Of a DNA stretch of 64,000 nucleotides, positions 25,893 to 34,034 are shown one piece after another. Location of the stretch: the NCBI RefSeq assembly GCF_014196765.1, contig NZ_JACIEE010000005.1, positions 62,001 through 126,000 on the forward strand, in the 5' to 3' direction. The translations under genes were made by a program, and so were the position numbers. The DNA comes from Mycoplana azooxidifex (GTDB lineage: Bacteria > Pseudomonadota > Alphaproteobacteria > Rhizobiales > Rhizobiaceae). The notes beneath the pieces were generated by a model, which made no database searches, was not told the DNA's origin, and saw nothing but the letters and a program-made list of their open reading frames with translations. Every line of letters begins with the position of its first letter. Positions within the stretch are counted from its first letter, which is position 1.

Positions 25893-26944
25893 CGGCCAAG
25901 ACCATCGGCATCATCGGCGGCGGCCAGCTCGGCCGCATGCTCGCCATGGCCGCGGCACGCCTCGGCATCAGGACGATCATCCTCGAACCGCAGCCCGAGT
26001 GCCCGGCAGACCAGGTTGCCAACGCCCAGATCGTCGCCGCCTATGACGATCCCGAGGCGCTGGCCGAACTCGCGCGGCGCTGCGACGTCGTCACCTACGA
26101 GTTCGAGAACGTTCCGGTATCCGCAGCCGAGCTTTTGGTGCAATCGGTCCCGGTGTTTCCGCCGCCGAAAGCATTGGAAGTCTCGCAGGACCGGTTGGTG
26201 GAAAAGCGCTTCATCAACGCCTGCGGCATCCCCACCGCTCCCTTCGAGGCCATCGACAGCCAGGCCGATCTCGACGCCGCCCTCGATGCGTTCGACGGCA
26301 TCGGCGTCCTGAAGACCCGCCGCCTCGGCTATGACGGCAAGGGGCAGCGCATGTTCCGCTCGCCCGCCGAACGCCGCGAGGACGCCTTCGCCGAGCTCGG
26401 CTCGGTGCCGCAGCTCCTCGAAGGGCTGATCGCCTTCGAGCGGGAGATCTCCATTATCGCCGCGCGCGCACAGGACGGCACCATCGTCTGCTACGACCCG
26501 GCAGAGAATATCCATCGCAACGGCATTCTCCACACATCGACGGTTCCGGCCGCAATCAACGAATCGACCGCCGACCAGGCGCGGCGCGCGGCCCGTGCCA
26601 TCCTCGATCGGCTCGACTATGTCGGCGTCATAGGGGTGGAGTTCTTCGTGCTCGGCGACGGCCAGCTCGTCGCCAACGAGATGGCGCCGCGCGTGCACAA
26701 TTCCGGCCACTGGACGGAAGCGGCCTGCGTCATCTCGCAGTTCGAGCAGCACATCCGCGCCGTCGCAGGCCTCTGCCTCGGCGATCCGCGCCGGCATTCG
26801 GATTGCGTGATGCAGAACCTGATCGGCGACGATATCGAGGCGGTCCCCGCCTGGCTCAACACCCCGGACGTCCTCGTCCATCTCTACGGCAAGGAAGAAT
26901 CGCGCCCCGGCCGCAAGATGGGCCACGTCACCGAATTGCGGTGA
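25889..26944 (+). CDS. purK: N5-carboxyaminoimidazole ribonucleotide synthase (PurK)
   Basis: A 351-residue ATP-grasp enzyme that carboxylates AIR with bicarbonate and ATP. The N-terminal G-G-G-Q-L-G-R-M is at residues 10-17, Y-E-F-E-N-V-P near 71, the ATP-grasp loop R-L-G-Y-D-G-K-G-Q near 148, and [14 protein letters not shown] near 265. The ATG at 25889 overlaps the purE stop by four bases, the normal arrangement for translational coupling. Confidence 0.95.
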   Translation: MTAKTIGIIGGGQLGRMLAMAAARLGIRTIILEPQPECPADQVANAQIVAAYDDPEALAELARRCDVVTYEFENVPVSAAELLVQSVPVFPPPKALEVSQDRLVEKRFINACGIPTAPFEAIDSQADLDAALDAFDGIGVLKTRRLGYDGKGQRMFRSPAERREDAFAELGSVPQLLEGLIAFEREISIIAARAQDGTIVCYDPAENIHRNGILHTSTVPAAINESTADQARRAARAILDRLDYVGVIGVEFFVLGDGQLVANEMAPRVHNSGHWTEAACVISQFEQHIRAVAGLCLGDPRRHSDCVMQNLIGDDIEAVPAWLNTPDVLVHLYGKEESRPGRKMGHVTELR

Positions 26945-27082
26945 AGAACAGCGCCGCCTCCGGTGGACATCCCGGCATCCGGGCGCCAAAACACCCTCAA
27001 AACCGCCTCAAAACCCCCTCAAAGTCCCTGGCCGCGGTTGACAGGGCCCGGACGAACAGGTACACGAGCGCCAACCTGAGAG

Positions 27083-27105
27083 CGCGCCCGAAACGGCGCG
27101 TTTTT
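27083..27105 (+). terminator. Intrinsic terminator between purK and rpmJ
   Basis: CGCGCC pairs with GGCGCG around a CGAAAC loop and is followed by five T residues. A TTGACA at 27038-27043 with a weak TACACG 17 bases on lies just upstream, and a second TTGACA overlaps the region immediately after it (27108-27113). Confidence 0.65.
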
Positions 27106-27160
27106 AATTGACAAGATTTCGGGCGGATAAGCTTCCTCCCCAGCATCGCGGATCAGAAAC

Positions 27161-27286
27161 ATGAAGATCAAGAATTCGCTCAAGTCTCTCAAGACGCGCC
27201 ACCGCGAAAACCGTCTGGTTCGCCGCAAGGGCCGCATCTACATCATCAACAAGTCGAATCCGCGTTTCAAGGCCCGCCAGGGCTGA
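27161..27286 (+). CDS. rpmJ: Ribosomal protein bL36, zinc-free form
   Basis: A 41-residue, strongly basic protein opening [11 protein letters not shown] and ending N-P-R-F-K-A-R-Q-G, the size and shape of bL36. The four zinc ligands of the C-plus form are absent and there is no Cys. The ATG at 27161 follows a short AGAAAC site. It is a stand-alone gene after a terminator. Length and motifs agree with the rhizobial protein. Confidence 0.95.
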   Translation: MKIKNSLKSLKTRHRENRLVRRKGRIYIINKSNPRFKARQG

Positions 27287-27363
27287 GACCGGCGCACAGG
27301 CTTTCTGCCTGCTGTAGCAAGATAGTGATTTGCTTTGAAGCGCACGCGGTTTAGCATAACCGC

Positions 27364-27963
27364 ATGCGCTTCAAATCTGTTTTTGCCACTCTCCTCGTCC
27401 TCGCCGCGCCCTTCCCCGGCGCCCTGGCCCAGACCTCCGACACGGCTGCCGTTGCCGAGAGCGTTCCGGCCGAGACCAGTCCGGCCGCGCGGCTCGACGC
27501 CCTCTTCGACGAACTGAAGCATCAGGGCGACCAGGAGAAGGCCAAGGCGATCTCCGACAACATTCGGCTTGCATGGCGCGATTCGGGCAGCGCCACCGTC
27601 AACTTCCTGATGCTGCAGTCCGACAAGGCGATCGCGGAAGGCAAGGACACTGCCGCCTTCGACTACCTCGACGAGGTCATCCAGCTCGCCCCCACCTATG
27701 TCGAGGGCTGGAACCAGCGCGCCACGCTGCATTTCAAGGCCGGCAACTACAGAAAGTCGATGTCGGACATCAATCGCGTGCTGGCGCTCGAGCCGCGCCA
27801 TTTCGGCGCCATCGCCGGCATGGCGGCGATCCTCACGAGCTATGGCCGCGACGAACGCGCCATGGAAGCCTGGCAGCGCTTCCTCGACATCTACCCGGCC
27901 GAACGCCGCGCCCAGAAGTCACTCGGCGACCTCGCCGACAAGCTTGCCGGCAGCCAGACCTGA
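27364..27963 (+). CDS. Secreted TPR protein
   Basis: A 199-residue protein with a signal peptide (residues 1-22, core F-A-T-L-L-V-L-A-A-P, cleavage after A-L-A). About three tetratricopeptide repeats follow (roughly 85-185), including A-F-D-Y-L-D-E-V-I-Q-L-A-P-T-Y near 99 and A-M-E-A-W-Q-R-F-L-D-I-Y-P near 172. It should lie in the periplasm and bind other proteins; no partner is indicated by the neighbours (rpmJ upstream, pyk convergent downstream). Confidence 0.8.
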   Translation: MRFKSVFATLLVLAAPFPGALAQTSDTAAVAESVPAETSPAARLDALFDELKHQGDQEKAKAISDNIRLAWRDSGSATVNFLMLQSDKAIAEGKDTAAFDYLDEVIQLAPTYVEGWNQRATLHFKAGNYRKSMSDINRVLALEPRHFGAIAGMAAILTSYGRDERAMEAWQRFLDIYPAERRAQKSLGDLADKLAGSQT

Positions 27964-28132
27964 GCCCCTCACGACCGTAGATGACAGTGGATGTGGCGAA
28001 CTTTCGCCGGCCTCCCGCTGCCGGCCATTCTCAGCGCCATCATACCCGGCCCTGAGTCCATCATCTGAATACGCTTCCGATTGCAGACCGACCATTGTTG
28101 CGACCGCCCTGCCCTGCCGCGCCCGATAGCAA

Positions 28133-28155
28133 ATCCCCGGCACAAGGCCGGGGAT
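28133..28155. repeat. Short palindromic repeat before pyk terminus
   Basis: ATCCCCGGC pairs with GCCGGGGAT around a five-base loop and is followed by GACG. It resembles half of the larger palindromic repeat at 6323-6452 and may also end the TPR or pyk transcripts. No gene was seen in the surrounding 27964-28197 gap. Confidence 0.5.
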
Positions 28156-28197
28156 GACGTGGAGACAACGGTGGAATGGTGAAGTCCGGGCCCGCGT

Positions 28198-29637
28198 TTA
28201 CAGGCCGCTGGCGCCGTCCGAGCCGATATAGGCGATGCGCAGCATGTTGGTCGCGCCGGGCGTGCCCAGCGGCACGCCGGCCGAGATGATGATGCGGTCG
28301 CCCGGCTTGCCGAAGCCTTCACTGACGGTGATGCGGCAGGCGCGATTGACCATGTCGTCGAGGTTCTCGGCATCGCCGGTGACGACGCAGTGCAGGCCCC
28401 AGACGACCGAGAGCCGGCGTGCCGTCTCGATGATCGGCGACAGCGCCAGGATCGGCACTTCCGGGCGCTCGCGGGCGGCCCGCAGGCCGGTGGTGCCCGA
28501 CGAGGTGTAGGTCACGATGGCCGACAGGTTCAGCGTCTCGGCAATCTGGCGGGCGGCGAGCGAGATCGCATCCGCGCCGGTTGCTTCCGGCGGCGTGCGC
28601 TGGGCGTAGATTATGCCCGGATAGTGCGGGTCGCGCTCGACCTTGCTGGCGATCGAAGCCATCGTGGTGACGGCTTCGATCGGATAGTCGCCGGAGGCCG
28701 ACTCGGCCGAGAGCATGATCGCGTCTGCGCCTTCGAACACGGCGGTGGCGACGTCGGAAACCTCCGCACGGGTCGGCACCGGCGCCGAGATCATCGATTC
28801 CAGCATCTGGGTGGCGACGACCACCGGCTTGCCAGCGCGGCGGCAGGCACGGATCAACTGCTTCTGCAGGCCCGGAACGGCCTCCAGCGGCATCTCGACG
28901 CCGAGGTCGCCGCGGGCGACCATCAGCGCATCCGACAGCTCGATGATCTCGTCGATGCGCTCGATCGCCTGCGGCTTCTCGATCTTCGACATCAGGCCGA
29001 CGCGGCCGCGCGAGACCTTGCGGACCTCCGCCAGGTCTTCGGGGCGCTGGATGAAGGACAGCGCGACCCAGTCGACGCTGCCGGTCGCCAGCACCGCATC
29101 AAGGTCGGTGCGGTCCTTCTCTGTCAGGGCGCCGACGCCGAGCAGGGTGTCGGGAAGGCTGACGCCCTTGCGGTCGGAAATCTTGGTGCCGGCGATAACC
29201 GTACAGACGATCTTCTTGCCATCGGCCTGGTCGGCGCGCAGGTGCAGCTTGCCGTCGTCGATCAGCAGGCGATGGCCCGGCTTGACCGCTTCGAGGATTT
29301 CGGGATGCGGCAGGAAGACGCGCGTGGCATCGCCCGGCTCGTCACGGTTGTCGAGCGTGAAGGTCTGGCCGGGAACGAGATCGACCTTGCCGTCCTTGAA
29401 CTTGCCGACGCGGAGCTTCGGGCCCTGCAGGTCGGCCAGTATGCCGATCGGCCGGCCGCAGCGCGCCTCGACGGCGCGGATCCGGCTGATCAGCGTGCGC
29501 ATCACCTCGTGGCTGGCGTGGCTCATGTTGATGCGGAAAAGATCGGCCCCCGCCTCATGCAGCTTCTGGATCATCTCTTCTTCGGCCGACGCCGGTCCGA
29601 GCGTGGCGAGGATCTTTACTCTTCTGTTCCGCTTCAT
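28198..29637 (-). CDS. pyk: Pyruvate kinase
   Basis: A 479-residue glycolytic enzyme making pyruvate and ATP from phosphoenolpyruvate and ADP. Catalytic segments: T-L-G-P-A-S near residue 12, N-M-S-H-A-S near 37, S-K-I-E-K-P-Q-A-I near 221 with the catalytic lysine, M-V-A-R-G-D-L-G-V-E near 244, and the C-terminal regulatory domain after about 345. The ATG at 29637 overlaps the stop of the DUF1036 gene by one base (TGATG), so the two are translationally coupled. The length is normal. Confidence 0.97.
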   Translation of the reverse strand: MKRNRRVKILATLGPASAEEEMIQKLHEAGADLFRINMSHASHEVMRTLISRIRAVEARCGRPIGILADLQGPKLRVGKFKDGKVDLVPGQTFTLDNRDEPGDATRVFLPHPEILEAVKPGHRLLIDDGKLHLRADQADGKKIVCTVIAGTKISDRKGVSLPDTLLGVGALTEKDRTDLDAVLATGSVDWVALSFIQRPEDLAEVRKVSRGRVGLMSKIEKPQAIERIDEIIELSDALMVARGDLGVEMPLEAVPGLQKQLIRACRRAGKPVVVATQMLESMISAPVPTRAEVSDVATAVFEGADAIMLSAESASGDYPIEAVTTMASIASKVERDPHYPGIIYAQRTPPEATGADAISLAARQIAETLNLSAIVTYTSSGTTGLRAARERPEVPILALSPIIETARRLSVVWGLHCVVTGDAENLDDMVNRACRITVSEGFGKPGDRIIISAGVPLGTPGATNMLRIAYIGSDGASGL

Positions 29638-30146
29638 CAATTCTGGCTTTCCTGGGGGCCAGGCGTGTCGGAGAGCTGGACCATCCAGCTGCCCTGGCGC
29701 CCGGTATCATATTCCTTGAACCCGTTCTTCTGGAATCCGCGGGCGAAGCAGTCCTGGACGCCGGTGATCTTGAACTCGTTCTCGGCGACGCACATGTTCA
29801 CTTCGCCGGTCCAGCGGCCGCCGCGGGCGGCGTCTTCGGCGTAGAGATAGTAGTAGCGCGACTGCAGCTCGCCCTCGATCAGCGTGGCGCAGGTCGTCGC
29901 CGGGATCTGCCACCAGCCTTCCGTCACCCAGCCTTCGGTGGCGCGGTAGCCGATCGCGACGCCGACCAGGTTCTGCGTTCCGTTGCAGACACGGAAGTCC
30001 GCACGCGCAGCCCCGGGAGCTGCGAGGGTGAAGAATGCGGCAGCGGCAAACAGTCCGAGGAAGGAAAGGCCGGACGCCGAACGGAGGGGGCGTGAGTGCG
30101 AATGATCTGGCACGGTTTCCAATGGGAACTCCGTTGATTTGGTCAC
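29637..30146 (-). CDS. DUF1036 exported protein
   Basis: A 169-residue protein with a hydrophobic signal segment (about 27-49, ending A-A-R-A-D) and a DUF1036 domain: F-R-V-C-N-G-T near 51, W-V-T-E-G-W-W near 74, and T-G-E-V-N-M-C-V near 113. Four Cys in the mature part suggest two disulfides in the periplasm. The function is unknown. Its coupling to pyruvate kinase is a repeated rhizobial arrangement to the best of my knowledge, but the reason for it is not known. Confidence 0.85.
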   Translation of the reverse strand: MTKSTEFPLETVPDHSHSRPLRSASGLSFLGLFAAAAFFTLAAPGAARADFRVCNGTQNLVGVAIGYRATEGWVTEGWWQIPATTCATLIEGELQSRYYYLYAEDAARGGRWTGEVNMCVAENEFKITGVQDCFARGFQKNGFKEYDTGRQGSWMVQLSDTPGPQESQN

Positions 30147-30318
30147 GCGCTTTCTTGCGACGGCAAGCGTCGAATGTCAACGCAACTCTAATCGATTATA
30201 TTGTGATCCAGCCCCTGCCCGCGCTCCGAAATCGCCCCGAATCCGCCGCGCAGCTGCGACTTGCGATTGCCGACCGCCCATGTCATCAAGCCTCGGACGT
30301 CCATGACGAAGAGATCGC

Positions 30319-31119
30319 ATGAAAATGCCTCAACCGGATGACAGCCCATTCGAGATTCTCGACGGCGACAGGAGCCGCGGCCTCGTCCTTCTTGCCGACC
30401 ACGCCACCAATCGCGTGCCTGCGGCCTATGGCCGGTTGGGTCTGCCGGGGGCCGCCTTCGAACGCCACATCGCCTATGACATCGGCATCGAGGGGCTGAC
30501 GCGGGCGCTGGCGGAGCGGCTGGACGTGCCGGCGGTCATGAGCCGCTTCTCGCGCCTCCTGATCGATCCGAACCGCGCCGAGGACGACCCGACCCTGATC
30601 ATGCGGATCTCCGACGGCGCGATCGTGCCCGGCAACCATCCGATCACCGCGGACGAGTGGCGCCACCGGCTGGAGACCTACCACCGGCCCTACCATGGCG
30701 CCGTGTCGGAAACGATCGGCAAGGTGGCGGAGGCAAGCGGCCGGGCGCCGCTGGTGGTCTCGCTGCATTCCTTCACGCCCTTCTGGAAAGGCACGCCGCG
30801 CCCCTGGCATATCACCGTGCTGTGGGACAGCGACCATCGCGCCGTCGACCCGCTGCTCGCAGAACTGGCCGCGATTCCCGGCGTCGTGACCGCAAGCAAC
30901 GAGCCCTATGACGGCGCCTTGCGCGGCGACACCATGTTCCGCCATTGCATGAAGGCGGGCATCCCGCACGCCCTGATCGAGGTCCGCCAGGACGAGATCG
31001 GCGACGAGGCCGGCATCGCGCGATGGGCGGAACGCCTCGCCCCCGTCCTCGCCCGCTTGAATGCCGACGAAGCGCTTCACACCTATCTGACATTCCCCTC
31101 CCGCACCGGCCCCTACTGA
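30319..31119 (+). CDS. N-formylglutamate amidohydrolase family protein
   Basis: A 266-residue hydrolase of the FGase family (HutG-like/DUF): L-A-D-H-A-T-N-R near residue 25, F-S-R-L-L-I-D-P-N-R near 77, Y-H-R-P-Y-H near 120, V-S-L-H-S-F-T-P near 145, and A-L-I-E-V-R-Q-D near 219. The His and Glu/Asp motifs would bind a zinc ion. In rhizobia such genes outside hut operons are annotated as N-formylglutamate amidohydrolase, but the substrate is not certain here because no histidine-degradation gene is near. Confidence 0.85.
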   Translation: MKMPQPDDSPFEILDGDRSRGLVLLADHATNRVPAAYGRLGLPGAAFERHIAYDIGIEGLTRALAERLDVPAVMSRFSRLLIDPNRAEDDPTLIMRISDGAIVPGNHPITADEWRHRLETYHRPYHGAVSETIGKVAEASGRAPLVVSLHSFTPFWKGTPRPWHITVLWDSDHRAVDPLLAELAAIPGVVTASNEPYDGALRGDTMFRHCMKAGIPHALIEVRQDEIGDEAGIARWAERLAPVLARLNADEALHTYLTFPSRTGPY

Positions 31120-31184
31120 CCGGGATGGACGAGGATCGAAGCCGGGCGGCATGGACAGCATGGCCCGCCCATCGGAGGAACGAC

Positions 31185-31490
31185 ATGGACGAACTGAGCG
31201 AAGAACAACGTATCGCCTTCGAGGCCGCCGCCTTCCGGCGGCTCGTATCGCACCTGCGCGAGCGCCCCGACGTGCAGAACATCGACCTGATGAACCTTGC
31301 CGGCTTCTGCCGCAACTGCCTGTCGAACTGGTATCGCGAGGCGGCCAATGCCGCAGGCGTGGCGATGGACAAGGAGGCGTCCCGCGAGATCGTCTACGGA
31401 ATGCCCTACGACGTCTGGCGCGACCTGCACCAGAAGGAGGCCAGCACCGAGCAGCAGGCCGCCTTCGAGGTCAACCGCCCGCACGAATGA
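31185..31490 (+). CDS. DUF1244 family protein
   Basis: A 101-residue protein with the DUF1244 core: A-F-R-R-L-V-x-H-L-R-E-R-P-D-V-Q-N-I-D near residue 16 and L-A-G-F-C-R-N-C-L-S-N-W-Y near 41, including a C-x-x-C pair that could bind metal, then I-V-Y-G-M-P-Y near 71. Start ATG at 31185 has GGAGGAACG. It is 65 bases after the FGase gene, likely one operon. The family is widespread in alpha- and gammaproteobacteria and unassigned. Confidence 0.85.
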   Translation: MDELSEEQRIAFEAAAFRRLVSHLRERPDVQNIDLMNLAGFCRNCLSNWYREAANAAGVAMDKEASREIVYGMPYDVWRDLHQKEASTEQQAAFEVNRPHE

Positions 31491-31650
31491 CCCATGCGGC
31501 TCCTGGCGAATGCCGGACGGGGATAGCGTGGGTATCTTGTATAAGCTGCGAAAAATCCGGCGGCCTTGCGGATAGGCCTTGATCTCGCCGGAACTTCGCG
31601 GCAGATCACCCCATCACGTCCATTCATTTTCCCTAGTCAAGGAGAAGACC

Positions 31651-31914
31651 ATGTCCGATGCTCACGGCGTCGCCCGCGACCAGCTTCGTGCTTTCATCGA
31701 GCGGATCGAGCGCCTGGAAGAAGAAAAGAAGACCATCGCCGACGACATCAAGGATGTCTACGGCGAGGCCAAGGGCGTCGGCTTCGACACCAAGATCCTG
31801 CGCAAGGTGATCCAGATCCGCAAGCAGGACAAGGACGAGCGCATGGAGCAGGAAGCGATCCTGGATACCTACCTGCAGGCGCTGGGCATGGTCGAACTGC
31901 CGCCGGAAGAATGA
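31651..31914 (+). CDS. gapR: GapR-like nucleoid-associated protein (DUF2312/UPF0335)
   Basis: An 87-residue helical protein with the DUF2312 signature: [18 protein letters not shown] near residue 10, V-Y-G-E-A-K near 36, [11 protein letters not shown] near 43 and a short acidic tail. In Caulobacter GapR binds overtwisted DNA ahead of replication and is essential for normal growth. The ATG at 31651 has AAGGAGAA. No CtrA box is seen in the 160-base gap upstream. Confidence 0.9.
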   Translation: MSDAHGVARDQLRAFIERIERLEEEKKTIADDIKDVYGEAKGVGFDTKILRKVIQIRKQDKDERMEQEAILDTYLQALGMVELPPEE

Positions 31915-31981
31915 TCGGCTGACCGGAAGGTCGCAAGAAAGCCCGCCGAACCAGGTTCGGCGGGGTCCGCGACCGCGACGG

Positions 31982-33835
31982 TCAGTCGGTTTCGGAGAAC
32001 TTCTGGACTTCCATGAAATTGACGGCCGTGCCGCTGAACCGGCCCGCGTCCATCCCGGCCGTCTCCGGCTGGAAGCCGGCCTTGTAGACGGTCGTCGGGG
32101 CTTCGCGCATCGACCGGCTGACGAAACGCGGTGCCTTCACCGGCTTCGACAGCGTCGCGACCCGGCCCTGCGTCAGGGCCCATTGCGAGATGATCTTCTG
32201 GGTCAGCTTCGGCTCGGTGCGGATGGCCCCGCGCGCAGCCGCTTCGGCATCCTGCTTCTTCGGACGGCCGCCCTTGGCGGGAACCTCGTTCATGGGAACG
32301 TCGAAGGCGGTCAGCGCTTCACGCGCAGCCCCCGAGGGGCGTGGCACGAAGGCGGCGAGCTCGACCGGCTCCTCGCCCGCGATCTCGTTGCTGGGCGCAG
32401 CAAGCGCGACACGCGTCGCAGCTTCTGCCGAGATCCCGCCGTCGGGCTTCGCCTCGGCGAAGGCCGCGACATCCGTGGCAGCGGTCAGGGTCGGGGCGCC
32501 GACGTCCGCTTCCGCCACGGCGAGCCATGCCGCGTCGTCGCCCGGGCGCGAGCCCGGAACGGGGATCAGGGCCGCAGTCATCGTGCCCTGCTCCGCTTCG
32601 CCCGGAAGCGTGCGCGGACCGAGCAGTTCGGGGACCGGAACCTTGTAGGCGCCGAGGTCGGCGAATTCGCTCTGCGGCAATGCGGCCACAGGCGTCGCCG
32701 GCGAAGCGGCATCGAGTGCTGCTGCCGCAGTGTTGGCCGCCGGCGAGACCAGCGCCAATTCGGAGGCTGCCGGCGCCGCGGGAGGCACGGCGGCGGGAAC
32801 GGCGTTGTCGCGGAAGGCCGGACGAACCAGCGGAATGGGTGCGTTCAGCTCGGCGATTTCGGTTTCGGTGACGGTCGGCGCGGCGGCAGGCACTGCCTCT
32901 GCCGGCGCGGATCCGCCGACGCCCGGCAGCGCTTCGGCGGTTGCGGGTGCCGACGCGCTGGCCCTTGCGGCGGGCTTGGCTTCCTCCAGCGGCTCGGCGC
33001 TGGCGATTGCCGTGGGTTCTTCATCCTCATCCCCGCCGCCGCCGAAGAGGGCTGCGAAGAAATTCTTGCGCTTGGCGGACTTCTCGTCCGCCGATCCGCC
33101 GCCTGCGACCTGGACTGCATCGCCGCCGACGCGGCGCTTGTAGTCGGCAACCGCCTGCTGGTAGCCGGGCAGCGGCCTGCCGTCGGAGGGGACGTGCATC
33201 GTCTTGCCGTCGGGGAAGAGCGATACGAGTTCCTGCCGGTTCATGCGCGGCCAGGCGCGCACGCTGCCGACGTCCATGTGGACGAAGGGCGAACCGGACG
33301 TGGGATAGTAGCCGACGCCGCCGACCTGGAACTTCATGCCGATCTCGCGCAGCTTCTTCAGCTTCACGTCGGGCAGGTAGAAGTCCATCGCCTTGCCGAG
33401 CATGTGCTGGCTCTTCTTGGCCACGCCCTTGGAGCGCGAACGCAGCATCGAGTTGGTGGCGGGCGAGCGATAGGCGGAAACGACGTGGATATAACCGCGC
33501 GACCCGCTCTTCTGGTAGACTTCCCAGACGAGATCGAAGAGCCGCGGGTCCATCTTGGTTGGCTCGTTGCGGCGCCAGTCGCGCAGGAAACGGTTGAGCT
33601 GCTGGAGACCCTTCTGGTCATAGCGCCCGTTGCGCTTGAAGGTGATCTCCGCCTTTTCATTGGTGTGGACGAAATAGACTTTCAGCGTGCGCGTGCCGGA
33701 CGCGGCGTCGGTCGCCGATGGGACCAGCGCCGGAACGACGAGCGAAACGGCCATGGCAGCGATGGTCAGAGCCTTCGGCGTCTTCGTGAGCGCCGCTTTG
33801 CACATGGCTAGCGCGCTGGCTCCCCGGAGCGTCAT
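31982..33835 (-). CDS. DUF882/peptidase M15-like envelope protein with long disordered tail
   Basis: About 617 residues. A basic N-terminus and hydrophobic segment (near 25-42, A-A-M-A-V-S-L-V-V-P-A) form a signal or anchor. The DUF882 (YcbK-like, M15A) domain covers about 45-215, with S-A-Y-R-S-P-A-T-N near 121, the zinc motif S-Q-H-M-L-G-K-A-M-D-F-Y near 142 and H-M-D-V-G-S near 187. After 240 there are nearly 380 residues rich in Ala, Pro, Val and Glu, then a conserved-looking end (A-L-T-Q-G-R-V near 553). The family remodels or trims peptidoglycan. The start is uncertain: M at 33835 or at 33805; the ribosome-binding sites are weak. Confidence 0.7.
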   Translation of the reverse strand: MTLRGASALAMCKAALTKTPKALTIAAMAVSLVVPALVPSATDAASGTRTLKVYFVHTNEKAEITFKRNGRYDQKGLQQLNRFLRDWRRNEPTKMDPRLFDLVWEVYQKSGSRGYIHVVSAYRSPATNSMLRSRSKGVAKKSQHMLGKAMDFYLPDVKLKKLREIGMKFQVGGVGYYPTSGSPFVHMDVGSVRAWPRMNRQELVSLFPDGKTMHVPSDGRPLPGYQQAVADYKRRVGGDAVQVAGGGSADEKSAKRKNFFAALFGGGGDEDEEPTAIASAEPLEEAKPAARASASAPATAEALPGVGGSAPAEAVPAAAPTVTETEIAELNAPIPLVRPAFRDNAVPAAVPPAAPAASELALVSPAANTAAAALDAASPATPVAALPQSEFADLGAYKVPVPELLGPRTLPGEAEQGTMTAALIPVPGSRPGDDAAWLAVAEADVGAPTLTAATDVAAFAEAKPDGGISAEAATRVALAAPSNEIAGEEPVELAAFVPRPSGAAREALTAFDVPMNEVPAKGGRPKKQDAEAAARGAIRTEPKLTQKIISQWALTQGRVATLSKPVKAPRFVSRSMREAPTTVYKAGFQPETAGMDAGRFSGTAVNFMEVQKFSETD

Positions 33836-34034
33836 CGTTCCGATAAAATTTGCCAACTCTATCCCCGTCCTGCGGACAATGGTCGTCCCTGATAGATCAG
33901 ATGACGACCAATTGCGGTAACAGCATGGCAAATCCGCCACAGTTGCCAATACAGTCCCCTTATAGTGAACGATCCACTAACAAGGCATGAACGGCAACCG
34001 GAAAAGCACGAGGCGTTTGAGAAATCAACTGAAT

